In this document: positions 42,879 through 51,718 of the stretch, one piece after another
Layout: each line of letters starts with the position of its first letter
How positions within the stretch are numbered: the stretch's first letter is position 1
DNA from: Lachnospiraceae bacterium
Lineage (GTDB): Bacteria > Bacillota > Clostridia > Lachnospirales > Lachnospiraceae
DNA: 64,000 nucleotides
Reading direction: 5' to 3'
Assembly (NCBI GenBank): GCA_015057005.1
Contig: SVFF01000003.1
Location: forward strand, 177,003-241,002
Made by a program: the position numbers and the translations under genes
The notes under the pieces: generated by a model
What the model saw: the letters and a program-made list of their open reading frames with translations, nothing else
The model's database searches: none
Told to the model about the DNA's origin: nothing

Positions 42879-44980
42879 TCAGTTTGTTTATTAAAATAGT
42901 AAATATGAGCATATCCGCAGGCTGGATCGTTTTGGTAGTGCTCTTCCTGCGAGTGCTTTTGAAAAAGGCGCCCAAATGGGTGAATCCTCTGCTGTGGGGA
43001 ATTGTGGGACTACGCCTGATCATGCCATTCCCCCTACTGAGTATTGTCAGCCTGATTCCCAGTGCAGAGACCATCAGCCCACAGATCATGTATGAGACGA
43101 AGCCGGAGATCCATACCGGTATCTCGGCGCTGAATACAGTTGTAAATCCGGTTATCAGTCAATCTTTTGCTCCTAATCCTGGGGACAGTGCCAATCCTTT
43201 GCAGATCTGGATCCCAATATTTGCTATTATCTGGCTGATTGGAATGGCAGTGCTGCTTATTTATATGATTGTCAGTTATAGCGTTTTGCGTAAGTCTATG
43301 AAGACTGCTGTGCTGTATAAAGGAGAGCGGAAGTCAGAGAATGGACGTGACGGTGTCCGGATTTATCTTAGTGATAAGACATCCTTCCCCTTTGTATTGG
43401 GGTTTTTCCGGCCGGTAATCTATTTGCCCTTTTCCATAAAAGAGAAGGACATAAAGTATGTGCTGGCCCATGAGAGAGCTCACATCGCCAGAAAAGATCA
43501 TTTTTTCAAGCCTTTGAGCTTTCTGCTTCTTTCAGTGTATTGGTTCCATCCCCTTTTGTGGTTGGCATATCTGATGCTTGGTAAAGATATGGAGTTTGCT
43601 TGTGACGAGCATGTGATAGGAAGGCTTCCCCGGGAAGAACTTGCAGATTACTCCCAGGCGCTGTTATCCTGCAGTATCGGGTTGCGGAAAATTTCAGTCT
43701 GTCCTCTTGCCTTTGGGGAAGTGAGTGTGAAGGACAGGGTAAAAAATGTACTGAATTACAAAAAGCCCGCATTTTGGCTTGTTGTGGCAGCGGTAGCGGC
43801 GCTGGGCGTTTTGGCAGTATGTTTCCTGACAGATCCGGTAAATGTTTTTTTCAGCAATAAGGTCCGGGAAAATACAGATGGGAAACAGATGACATTGGAA
43901 GATGTGCATGCCCTTTCCCAAAAAGGAGAAGCGTTGTCCTGGACGGATTTTGAAGCCTACAATTATGTTGAGACCGGTTCTGGGTTATACATCAGGGTTT
44001 ATAAAATCGACGAACTGTTTTCGCTATGGGTAAGCAGTAAGAGTATGAAAGCTGAGGAACCACTGTTTGCTGTTTATCTGAAGGCAGAGGACGGTCAGAA
44101 TACTCAGGTGGATATTCGTACAGGGGATGTGGAGGCCTATATTCAGGAGCATCAGGGTAATTGTATACTGAAGACTTTTCCTTATGCCATAGTTTCCATT
44201 GAGGTACTGGGTTCCCCCGATGCGGTGGTTAAAATGGCAGAACTATCCCGAAAGATTGAAATGGAGCGGGTAGTGACCGATTACACTGAGGTTGTAGGTG
44301 TTCTTGTTCACAATGTTGAAGAGTTGGATGGATTTTGGGAGAAGATGCAGAAGGAACTGACCTTTAATAAGCTGGTGGCAAAACCTGCCTTTTATCGCTA
44401 TGCAAAAGAAATGTTAGAAGCAGCGGCAGAATTGGAGAACCCGGTAATTATTATGTACTTTCCCCATGGCAATCTGATCAACGAGTATAGTGTGGAGACT
44501 GTACAAAGGTATGATGAAGAATTGACCATTTTAATTGAGCGTGCGGACCGGAAAGATAAGAATGTAAGTCTGGACGGCTGTCTGATGGCTCTGCAGATAA
44601 ATGAGGACTCCATACAGGATGTAACCACCTTCAATATTCAAGTGGATACACGGACCAAATTGGATGGTATGATTGGCGACAGCGAAGTGATCGCCGCCTA
44701 CACATATAAGGATCTCAAAGGAGTCAGTACTCCTACAGTCACTTTATACGAAGACGGCGAATTCACGTTTTTCTTCTCTGTCATCAGCAGTTATTTCGGC
44801 TACGGCAGTTATCAAATGGAAGAGGATAAATTAACCCTGCGTACCAATGACGGCAGATTCCTCTACACTTTTACGATTGTGGAGGATACCCTGGTCTTTG
44901 ATGGGGAAAACTCCTCAGAGGCCCTATGGTTTTCCAATATAACGGACGGTGCGGTGTTTTACTCTTCCCTGGGAATGTAG
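42875..44980 (+). CDS. BlaR1-type M56 metalloprotease sensor with a non-penicillin-binding C-terminus
   Basis: Four membrane segments are visible (residues ~10-32, 37-55, 110-130, 302-320). Between the third and fourth lies the M56 zinc protease motif HERAH at 199-203, with later MEFACDEHV supplying the third ligand. The extracellular C-terminal 370 residues do not show the SxxK/SxN/KTG motifs of the penicillin-binding sensor. The ligand is therefore unlikely to be a beta-lactam; it is unidentified. Signalling would cleave the BlaI repressor encoded upstream. Confidence 0.88.
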   Translation: MISLFIKIVNMSISAGWIVLVVLFLRVLLKKAPKWVNPLLWGIVGLRLIMPFPLLSIVSLIPSAETISPQIMYETKPEIHTGISALNTVVNPVISQSFAPNPGDSANPLQIWIPIFAIIWLIGMAVLLIYMIVSYSVLRKSMKTAVLYKGERKSENGRDGVRIYLSDKTSFPFVLGFFRPVIYLPFSIKEKDIKYVLAHERAHIARKDHFFKPLSFLLLSVYWFHPLLWLAYLMLGKDMEFACDEHVIGRLPREELADYSQALLSCSIGLRKISVCPLAFGEVSVKDRVKNVLNYKKPAFWLVVAAVAALGVLAVCFLTDPVNVFFSNKVRENTDGKQMTLEDVHALSQKGEALSWTDFEAYNYVETGSGLYIRVYKIDELFSLWVSSKSMKAEEPLFAVYLKAEDGQNTQVDIRTGDVEAYIQEHQGNCILKTFPYAIVSIEVLGSPDAVVKMAELSRKIEMERVVTDYTEVVGVLVHNVEELDGFWEKMQKELTFNKLVAKPAFYRYAKEMLEAAAELENPVIIMYFPHGNLINEYSVETVQRYDEELTILIERADRKDKNVSLDGCLMALQINEDSIQDVTTFNIQVDTRTKLDGMIGDSEVIAAYTYKDLKGVSTPTVTLYEDGEFTFFFSVISSYFGYGSYQMEEDKLTLRTNDGRFLYTFTIVEDTLVFDGENSSEALWFSNITDGAVFYSSLGM

Positions 44981-45013
44981 ACTGCAAAAGTAAAAATATG
45001 GGAGATTGGAAGA

Positions 45014-46057
45014 ATGAAAAAAATTGTGAAGACAAACGCCGTCATAGTAGGTGTGTTTTTGCTGTTGGTAGGATTTCTGATTGCGGGATTGATATATCAG
45101 ATGAATTACAAGAAAACGGATGTGTTGCAAAGAGAAAGCAGTGATGGACAGTTCGTTGTGGAAATGCAGCAGATTGGGGAACCGGCATTTCCTTTCGGGC
45201 CTGTGAGTGGCCGGTTTCTTTTGAAAAGAAAGGGAAAGATAATAAACCAACTGAAATTTACAGTGAGCGATGATGGTGCAGGATTATCCTACAATATTCC
45301 TATATTTGAGTGGCGAGAGGACTGCGTAAAGATCATAGTCAGCGGCAGCGAGCAGGAGGATATGCTGTACACCCTTTATTTTGACGGTACAAACAATAGT
45401 GAGAAGGCCAAGGGATACCGAGAGGAAAATAAGGAACAGTCTGTGGAGAAGAAGCCGGAGGCGTCCCAGAGTGTTCAGGAGGAAACAGGGGACGCTGAGG
45501 AATCTGTGATAGGAGAAACGATAACGCTTTCATCGGAAATTCTTACTTATTATATGAGCCTGGAGCCGGCTTGCAGCTACGTGCAAGGAGATGGCCTGGA
45601 ATATCGCCTAGTGGCGGTAGACAGAGCGCTGGGATCCAGCTTCTATGTGTTGGTGGGTACTCTCGATGGAGAAAGCTGCGATTTTGTGAATGCAGATCCC
45701 TTTAACGGTTCCGGCGGAGAGGCCAGGTGGCTCACCTTTATAGACGAAGAATTGGGATTTGCTTGTCTGGCGAAAAGCGCAGGAAGTTACGGGCACCTCT
45801 ATTGTACCAGGGACGGTGGTGAAAGCTTTGAAATGATAGAGTACCCTGAACATGAAGTTTTCCTGACAAACGGTGCTTCTTTCAATCCTTTTGTGATGCC
45901 CGAGGTAATATATAAAGAGGACGGACTTTTATATCTGGAAGTGGGGCAGGGAGCAGACGGAGACTACTATGGAGAAGATGGTTTTTGCCATGGACGTTAT
46001 GCTTCAGCAGACAGAGGTAAAACATGGGAGTTTGTAGAAACATTTGCTGTTGAGTGA
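45014..46057 (+). CDS. Membrane-anchored extracellular protein with BNR-like repeats
   Basis: A 347-residue protein with one N-terminal membrane segment (residues ~8-28), a strand-rich segment, a charged Glu/Lys/Ser linker (~120-155) and a C-terminal domain with BNR/Asp-box-like motifs TRDGGESFEM and SADRGKTWEF, typical of beta-propellers. It follows the BlaR1-like gene by 33 bases, so it is probably controlled by the same BlaI repressor. Function is not known. Confidence 0.7.
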   Translation: MKKIVKTNAVIVGVFLLLVGFLIAGLIYQMNYKKTDVLQRESSDGQFVVEMQQIGEPAFPFGPVSGRFLLKRKGKIINQLKFTVSDDGAGLSYNIPIFEWREDCVKIIVSGSEQEDMLYTLYFDGTNNSEKAKGYREENKEQSVEKKPEASQSVQEETGDAEESVIGETITLSSEILTYYMSLEPACSYVQGDGLEYRLVAVDRALGSSFYVLVGTLDGESCDFVNADPFNGSGGEARWLTFIDEELGFACLAKSAGSYGHLYCTRDGGESFEMIEYPEHEVFLTNGASFNPFVMPEVIYKEDGLLYLEVGQGADGDYYGEDGFCHGRYASADRGKTWEFVETFAVE

Positions 46058-46093
46058 TACTATCATTATAAGAACAATATACAAAATATGAGT

Positions 46094-46144
46094 AAGGCCC
46101 TTTGCCGGATGCCAATGAGCAGCATCTGAGTAAAAGGGCCTTTT
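46094..46144. terminator. Bidirectional terminator
   Basis: AAGGCCCTTT (46094-46103) pairs with AAAGGGCCTT (46133-46142), with T residues on one side and A residues on the other. It ends the plus-strand unit and the convergent MATE gene. Confidence 0.8.
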
Positions 46145-46148
46145 GCCA

Positions 46149-47531
46149 TTATTTGTCAGTTTTTTCCACTACCACATTCTTATCCAGTTTTACCCGATGG
46201 AAGTAGATGGCAGACAAGCTGCTGCACAAAAGCCAGCCGGCAGGGTAACCCATGGCGATGGGGATGATCTCATTCCACACACGGCTCATTACGAACAGGT
46301 AGCACTGTCTGAAGAACACGAAGGAGAAGAGCATGATGAACATGGGGGCTTTGCTGTTGCCGGATCCTCTCAGTGCACCTGCGTAAATCTGGTTAAAGCA
46401 GCACAGCACGTAGAAGGGAGTTATCCAGCGCAGGAGCAGCGTACCGTACTCGATTACCTGAGGTTTGGAATTGAAGAATGCTACCAGCGGGGAAGCAAAT
46501 GTGATCAAAGGGATCATCATGATAATGGTAGAGGTCACCGCGATGATCAGGGAGTTGCGCACACCCCTTTTAGCACGGGCTACCTGACCGCTGCCCAGGT
46601 TCTGGCCCACGAAGGTGGTGGAAGCCAGCGCGATGGACTGCATGGGCAGAAGTGCCAATTGGTCGATCTTGGAATACGCAGTCCAACCGGACATACAGTC
46701 TGCACCGAAATAATTGATATAAGATTGCACAAAAATATTGGAAAAAGCTGTGATGCACATTTGAAATGCGGCAGGAATGCCCACTTTGACAATCTTTTTC
46801 AGCATATCCATGTGGATACGCAGCTTGCGCAGGTGTAACTGGATGCAGGAATCTGTGCGCATCAGGGTGATCAGTACCAGAAGTGCACTGATCCCCTGGG
46901 AAAGAATCGTGGCCAGAGCCACACCGGCTACGCCCATATGGAATACCAGTATGAACAGCAGGTCCAGAACGGTGTTTAAAATGGCGCACACCACCAGGAA
47001 ATAAAAAGGTCTCTGGCTGTCGCCAACGGCACGCAGGATGCCGGAACCGATATTATAGAGCATCAGACCGATCAGGCCGGAATAGTAGATGGTCAGGTAG
47101 GTAGTAGCTTCCGGAATGACTTCAACGGGCATATTCATCAGATCCAGCATATAGGGGATCAAAGCAATGCCTGTGAAAGTAAAGATCACACCCAGTACCA
47201 GCGTCAGTACGATAGCAGTATGTACGGTATCCTGGACTTTTTTATAATTCTGATTGCCGTAATATTGGCTGATAACCACACCGGCACCGGAGGAAAGTCC
47301 CATGAAGAATCCGATGAGCATATTGATGATGGGGCCGACGGTACCTACCGCAGAAAAAGCCTCATTGCTGACATAATTGCCCACTACCCAGGTGTCCACG
47401 GTATTGTACATCTGCTGGAATATATTTCCCGCCAACAGCGGCAGTGCAAACATGATAATATGTTTGGTAATGCTGCCCTGGGTCATGTCTACGTCACGTT
47501 TTTTCTTTTTTACCTGATAATGTCCTGCCAT
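46149..47531 (-). CDS. MATE-family efflux transporter
   Basis: The 460-residue protein has twelve predicted membrane segments in two halves. The N-terminal half has PLLAGNIFQQMYNTVDTWVVGNYV, and the repeat half begins near MLKKIVKVGIPAAFQMCITAF, both family hallmarks. It would export a drug or metabolite by cation antiport. ATG at 47531 has CAGGAGAAGAG upstream on the minus strand. Confidence 0.92.
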   Translation of the reverse strand: MAGHYQVKKKKRDVDMTQGSITKHIIMFALPLLAGNIFQQMYNTVDTWVVGNYVSNEAFSAVGTVGPIINMLIGFFMGLSSGAGVVISQYYGNQNYKKVQDTVHTAIVLTLVLGVIFTFTGIALIPYMLDLMNMPVEVIPEATTYLTIYYSGLIGLMLYNIGSGILRAVGDSQRPFYFLVVCAILNTVLDLLFILVFHMGVAGVALATILSQGISALLVLITLMRTDSCIQLHLRKLRIHMDMLKKIVKVGIPAAFQMCITAFSNIFVQSYINYFGADCMSGWTAYSKIDQLALLPMQSIALASTTFVGQNLGSGQVARAKRGVRNSLIIAVTSTIIMMIPLITFASPLVAFFNSKPQVIEYGTLLLRWITPFYVLCCFNQIYAGALRGSGNSKAPMFIMLFSFVFFRQCYLFVMSRVWNEIIPIAMGYPAGWLLCSSLSAIYFHRVKLDKNVVVEKTDK

Positions 47532-47780
47532 GATGCTCTTCTCCTGTTCATTAGCTCTGCGGAGCGTTCTGATGTTACCTATTCATATTTTATAGCAACC
47601 GGTGGCGTTTATCAATAGCAGATTGCAGTGCTTGGAAGACAAAGAAACTGATTTGAGAAACTAAGAAACTGAGTTGAGAAAAAGGATTGAATTGCATATA
47701 TCCACATGATATGATAGGAACTGAGAGATCGGTTCCTTTTGTCTTGCTCATATATACTGAAAGAAAAAAGAGGGAAAAAG

Positions 47781-48881
47781 ATGAACAGAATAGACGAAAT
47801 TGATAAAAGAATGGCCCCTGTGACCAATATTGAAAGAGAAGGCATCTGCATGTATGACATTGATGAAGAGCCTTTTCGGATATATGGAGTATACAGGGAT
47901 GGAGAAAAATATCGCAGATTGCCGGAAACGGTAGCTGCTAATACAAACCCCGGAGTGCTTGGGCTTCATGCCAATACGGCAGGCGGTCGCGTGCGTTTTG
48001 TAACAGACAGCCCTTATGTGATCCTGAAGGCTCATATCAATCCGGGAAAGATGCCTCATTTTGCTTTGACCGGCAGCTGTGGCTTTGATATGTATGCAGA
48101 AGACATTGAGACAAATAATCAGACGGATGGTGCAGCTGAGCAGGCTCAGAGGGAAGTGCTCTATGCCGGCACCTACATGCCGCCTTTTACTGTGGAAGAT
48201 ATTTATGAGGGTGTGATTGATTTTGAAGAGAGAAAGAAGAGGATCATCACTCTGAATTTCCCTCTGTACAGCAATGTGCTCTCTGTACTTTTAGGACTTA
48301 AAGAGGGATGCGTGCTGGAGACTGCTCCTGATTATGCACTGGAAAAGCCCATTGTTTATTATGGTTCCTCCATCACCCAGGGAGGTTGTGCGTCCAAACC
48401 GGGAAGCTCTTATCAGAGTATTTTGTCCCGCAGATTTAACTGCAACTATATTAATCTGGGATTTTCCGGCAGCGCAAGAGCGGAGGATGCTATCATCGAG
48501 TATATAAATGGTCTGGATATGAGTGTTTTTGTGCTGGACTATGATCACAATGCCCCCACAGTGGAGCATTTACGTGCCACCCACAGCAAAATGTTCAAGG
48601 CAATCCGTGCAGCTCATCCGGAGCTTCCCATATTGATTATGCCCCGCCCCAATTACTACCTTAAGAAAGAGGAACAGGTGCGCCATGAGATCGTATACAA
48701 TACCTATCTGGAGGCCAAAGCTGCCGGAGATGAAAATGTGTATTTCTTAAGCGGTGCACAGTTGATGGAAGTAGTGGGAGACAATGGAACCGTAGATAAT
48801 GTACATCCTACTGACAGTGGTTTCTTCAGCATGGCAAAGGCCATTGAGAAAGTGTTTGAAGAGATTTTGGCAAAGATGTAG
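47781..48881 (+). CDS. SGNH/GDSL-fold hydrolase
   Basis: ATG 47781 follows AGAGGGAAAAAG; the longer frame to 47739 has no site. The first ~170 residues form a beta-sandwich-like domain, and the SGNH domain follows with the nucleophile serine in VYYGSSITQGGCAS and the catalytic Asp-His in VDNVHPTDSGF. This resembles two-domain carbohydrate esterases. There is no signal peptide. The next gene is an acyltransferase, which suggests addition and removal of acyl groups on a glycan. Confidence 0.85.
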   Translation: MNRIDEIDKRMAPVTNIEREGICMYDIDEEPFRIYGVYRDGEKYRRLPETVAANTNPGVLGLHANTAGGRVRFVTDSPYVILKAHINPGKMPHFALTGSCGFDMYAEDIETNNQTDGAAEQAQREVLYAGTYMPPFTVEDIYEGVIDFEERKKRIITLNFPLYSNVLSVLLGLKEGCVLETAPDYALEKPIVYYGSSITQGGCASKPGSSYQSILSRRFNCNYINLGFSGSARAEDAIIEYINGLDMSVFVLDYDHNAPTVEHLRATHSKMFKAIRAAHPELPILIMPRPNYYLKKEEQVRHEIVYNTYLEAKAAGDENVYFLSGAQLMEVVGDNGTVDNVHPTDSGFFSMAKAIEKVFEEILAKM

Positions 48882-48903
48882 TAATGGAACAAAGGGAAAA
48901 ATA

Positions 48904-49950
48904 ATGAAACAGGAACGTTTGCTTCATTTTGATTTACTGAGAATTCTGGCATGTTTTAGTGTGATCGTGCTGCATGCGGCGGCTCAATTCTGGTATGGTC
49001 TGCCGATTGACAGTACAGATTGGCTGGTGGTGAATTCGTATAATGCGGTGTTCCGCTTTGGTGTGCCGGTATTTGTGGCTATCAGTGGCGCGCTTTTTCT
49101 GGCACCGTCCAGAGAAGTAAATATGCGAAAATTATTTTTGCATAATATTTTGCGCCTTGTGATCCTGTACTTTGTGTGGTCCGCCCTTTACGGCCTTTAT
49201 GACTGCAGGAATTATGAGTGGTCGCAGCTTTCCATGAATGATATTTTAATGGAAATCTTTTTGGGCAGATATCATTTGTGGTATTTGCCTATGATCGTAG
49301 GTATCTATATGCTGGTCCCCATTCTGAAAAGATGGGTTACAGCGGCGAGCCGAAGAGAAGTAGAATACTTTTTACTATTGTTTCTTGTGTTCCAGATACT
49401 GCAGGGAACCATTATGGCGATCAAACCTACAGAGTGGATGAAGTTTGTCTTGGGTGCCTTTGATTTACAGATGGCATGCAGTTATCTGGGGTATTTTGTG
49501 CTGGGATACTATGTTGTGTACTGTGGAATTGGGAAAAAGTGGCATCCGTGGATATACCTGGCAGGTGTACTGGGAGCTGTTGCCAACATCCTGCTGTCTG
49601 CCTGGAAGGCTGCGCAAACAGGTGCACCGGACGGTGTGATCTTCGACAGTTTTGGTTTGTTTACTTTCCTGATGGTGTTGGCGTTGTTGATGTTCTTTAC
49701 AGAAAAAGGCAGTAAGGTGGAGTGGTCATCTGGGACATGTTGTATCATTAGGGAAATCTCTTCAGCAACTCTGGGCATCTATCTGATGCACCTGATGTGG
49801 ATGGAGTTTTTGATGGAGAAAGGAATTCATAGCACAACGGTTACTCCTTGGATAGGCGTTCCGATGATATCGGTTGTTTGTTTTTGTTTGTGCTTTGCTT
49901 GTGCCGCCTTTTTGCGCAGAATTCCATTTCTTGGACGGTATCTCTGTTAG
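48904..49950 (+). CDS. Membrane acyltransferase (acyltransferase 3 family)
   Basis: ATG 48904 has AAAGGGAAAAATA upstream. The ~348-residue protein has about ten membrane segments. The first carries the family motif RLLHFDLLRILACFSVIVLHAAA with the catalytic His near the end, and GRYHLWYLPMIVGIY follows. It moves acetyl or another acyl group across the membrane to a surface glycan (OafA/WecH type). The upstream SGNH hydrolase may be its functional partner. Confidence 0.9.
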   Translation: MKQERLLHFDLLRILACFSVIVLHAAAQFWYGLPIDSTDWLVVNSYNAVFRFGVPVFVAISGALFLAPSREVNMRKLFLHNILRLVILYFVWSALYGLYDCRNYEWSQLSMNDILMEIFLGRYHLWYLPMIVGIYMLVPILKRWVTAASRREVEYFLLLFLVFQILQGTIMAIKPTEWMKFVLGAFDLQMACSYLGYFVLGYYVVYCGIGKKWHPWIYLAGVLGAVANILLSAWKAAQTGAPDGVIFDSFGLFTFLMVLALLMFFTEKGSKVEWSSGTCCIIREISSATLGIYLMHLMWMEFLMEKGIHSTTVTPWIGVPMISVVCFCLCFACAAFLRRIPFLGRYLC

Positions 49951-50060
49951 CAGATGTGGGACTTGCACAGTATCGGCATATCAGTAGAAGCAGTACGATG
50001 TGCTAAAATGGGGCGCAAGATAATTGTACGAAAAACTTCGACAATTTTTTAAAAAAGTAA

Positions 50061-50089
50061 TTGACATTTCATCTGGATAGTGTTATTAT
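50061..50089 (+). promoter_or_regulatory. Promoter of tRNA-Leu
   Basis: TTGACA (50061-50066), 17-base spacer, TATTAT (50084-50089), 22 bases before the mature tRNA. Confidence 0.75.
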
Positions 50090-50111
50090 ACATCTTGTGC
50101 AAAACACAGAT

Positions 50112-50195
50112 GCGGAAGTGTCGGAATTGGCAGACGAGCAAGACTAAGGATCTTGTGGTGGTTACACCGTGTGGGTTCAAGTCCCATCTTCCGCA
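50112..50195 (+). tRNA. tRNA-Leu (anticodon AAG)
   Basis: A 7-bp acceptor stem (GCGGAAG with CTTCCGC, discriminator A) encloses a D-arm, an anticodon stem CAAGA/TCTTG with loop CTAAGGA (anticodon AAG, decoding CUU), a long variable arm (class II) and a T-arm with GGTTCAAGTCC. The CCA end is not encoded. Confidence 0.95.
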
Positions 50196-50198
50196 GTA

Positions 50199-50226
50199 AA
50201 ACCCTTGATTTTCAAGGGTTTTTTTG
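50199..50226 (+). terminator. Terminator after tRNA-Leu
   Basis: AAACCCTTGA pairs with TCAAGGGTTT across a 3-base loop, followed by TTTTT. Confidence 0.8.
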
Positions 50227-50242
50227 TTTCCAAAAGAAAAGA

Positions 50243-50262
50243 ACGAGCAAGATTAGGTCTTG
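50243..50262 (+). repeat. Imperfect copy of the tRNA anticodon arm, possible att remnant
   Basis: ACGAGCAAGATTAGGTCTTG resembles the tRNA anticodon arm at 50134-50155 (first ten bases identical, later two short deletions). It lies between the tRNA and the integrase fragment, where an attachment-site core of a tRNA-targeting element would be expected. The match is short. Confidence 0.4.
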
Positions 50263-50270
50263 ACCGACGC

Positions 50271-50308
50271 GTAAGATTTTTTCAGAAAAAACGGAGGAAA
50301 AATCTTAC
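50271..50308 (+). promoter_or_regulatory. Hairpin that encloses the ribosome site of the integrase gene
   Basis: GTAAGATTTTT (50271-50281) pairs perfectly with AAAAATCTTAC (50298-50308). The loop contains ACGGAGG, and the stem ends directly before the ATG at 50309, so translation could be limited when it folds. Confidence 0.5.
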
Positions 50309-50935
50309 ATGGCAAGAGGAAAACAAATCATTAAACTTATCGACAAATCTATTTCAGAGTGCTTTGCAATCTATATCAAAAATTGCAGAGTGAAAAACCT
50401 ATCCCCCCAAACAATTACAACTTATAAACAAATGTGCAGTTACTTTATAGAATGGTATGGCGCAGACGAAAGCATTCGTAATGTGAATACAGAAGTGATT
50501 GAGGACTACGTTATTTTCTTGCAGGAAAAGAACAATTCGCAAGTTTATGTGTGTACTAAAATGCGGCAGTTGCGGGCTTTCTTGTACTTCTGTATGGAGC
50601 GTGAGTATTTGGCAAATTTCAAGATAACATTACCAAAAGCAGACGAGGTTATCAAAGAGCCGTACACCGATAAAGAATTGGAAAAATTATTAAAGAAACC
50701 CGAAACGGGCAGGTGGACGGAATGGCGCAACTGGGCAATGGTTAATTATTTTGTGTCTACTGGAAATCGGTTGAATACGGCGGTTAATGTGAAAATTGGA
50801 GATGTGGATTTCGAGAATAATGTACTTAATACAGTACAGAAAATGCAGGAAGAATATATGATTTTGCAGGCTCAGTTACCGTTTCTGAACAGTATGTACG
50901 ATTTGGTAAAAATACTGTTCTGTTGGGAAGTATAA
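50309..50935 (+). pseudogene. Tyrosine recombinase (integrase), C-terminally truncated
   Basis: Residues ~10-100 form the SAM-like core-binding domain (NLSPQTITTYKQMCSYFIEW), and TDKELEKLLKKPETGRWTEWRNWAMVNYFVSTGNRLNTAVN begins the catalytic domain with the first Arg (STGNR). The sequence loses similarity after DVDFENNVLNT, and the HxxR and Tyr active-site residues are missing, so it cannot recombine DNA. It lies beside a tRNA gene, the usual target of such elements, and is probably the remnant of a mobile element whose rest is gone. Confidence 0.75.
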
Positions 50936-51124
50936 TATGTGAGTGAAGAGGCGGCAAAGAAATTTTTTCCTTGTCGTTTTTTTAAAATCCAAAGAAATTA
51001 CAAAAAAACAATAAATTAACCATATACAAATTTTCCGTTTTTGGTATAATGAATCAGAATACGAGTAGTAGAATCAGTTCTGCGAAAATATCATTATAAA
51101 AATATATAAAGTGATCAGTCGTTT

Positions 51125-51290
51125 GACAGATGCAAAGGAACCCTTCGGTTCTCGGAAATCACGGTGAGATCCCGTGTACAGTTTTATCCCTACTGTAATA
51201 GACGACGAAAGCTGCATAACCATTGGCCCAACAGGGCTGAGAAGGGCAGTGAGTAGGCTTGAGTCTGAGTCAGGATACAGGTATCTGGAG
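51125..51290 (+). promoter_or_regulatory. Cobalamin riboswitch
   Basis: The sequence contains the conserved elements of the B12 riboswitch in order: GACAGATGCAAAGGAA, then GGTGAGATCCCGT, the CCTACTGTAATAG block, then CCATTGG with GAGAAGGGCAGTGAG, and finally GAGTCTGAGTCAGGATACAGG. It lies in the 417-base gap before a cobalamin assembly operon, which it should switch off when adenosylcobalamin is high. A clear terminator is not evident, so control may be at the ribosome site or by a weak stem near 51320-51345. Confidence 0.92.
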
Positions 51291-51352
51291 ATTGATATGT
51301 AAAATATCTGGAGGCATAAAGCAGATGTTTATTTTTGTTTGCTTTTTGAGAA

Positions 51353-51718
51353 ATGAGTACTGATAAGGATAAATCAAAGATTTTTTATTATCGTCAGACC
51401 CACAAGGGGAAAAATTACAGCACGCAGGATTTCTGGCGGCCGGGAGATGCGTTAAAGGAAGAGGACGAAGTGTTATTGCGGGAAGTGAAAGCGTTTTATC
51501 AAAAAAACGGATTCTCACCACGTAAAGAAGATATAAAACCTCAAATTGTTAGTAAATTAAAAAGTAGATTTCGGATTTGGAAGAACGTGATATTGGCTGC
51601 AGGGTTACCGGAATTAAATAGTGCGGAGATGCAGCAGAAACGGAAAGACGCCGGGGAAGAGTGTTCCCGGGAAGCGCATTCCTATGAAAAGCGTTTAAAT
51701 GAAAAGGAGATGCCATGA
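51353..51718 (+). CDS. Small protein of unknown role, first gene under the B12 riboswitch
   Basis: The 121-residue protein is highly charged, without a signal peptide or membrane segment. The segment from about 47 to 84 (AFYQKNGFSPRKEDIKPQ, then LKSRFRIWKNVILAAGLP) resembles the DNA-binding repeat found beside homing endonucleases (HNH-associated repeat), one copy. No nuclease motif is present. It ends with an ATGA overlap with cobS. It could be a regulator; that is only a guess from its position. Confidence 0.6.
   Translation: MSTDKDKSKIFYYRQTHKGKNYSTQDFWRPGDALKEEDEVLLREVKAFYQKNGFSPRKEDIKPQIVSKLKSRFRIWKNVILAAGLPELNSAEMQQKRKDAGEECSREAHSYEKRLNEKEMP

Noticed and set aside
50169..50393. Short 74-codon frame starting inside the tRNA
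   Set aside because: It begins within tRNA-Leu, crosses its terminator and overlaps the integrase start.
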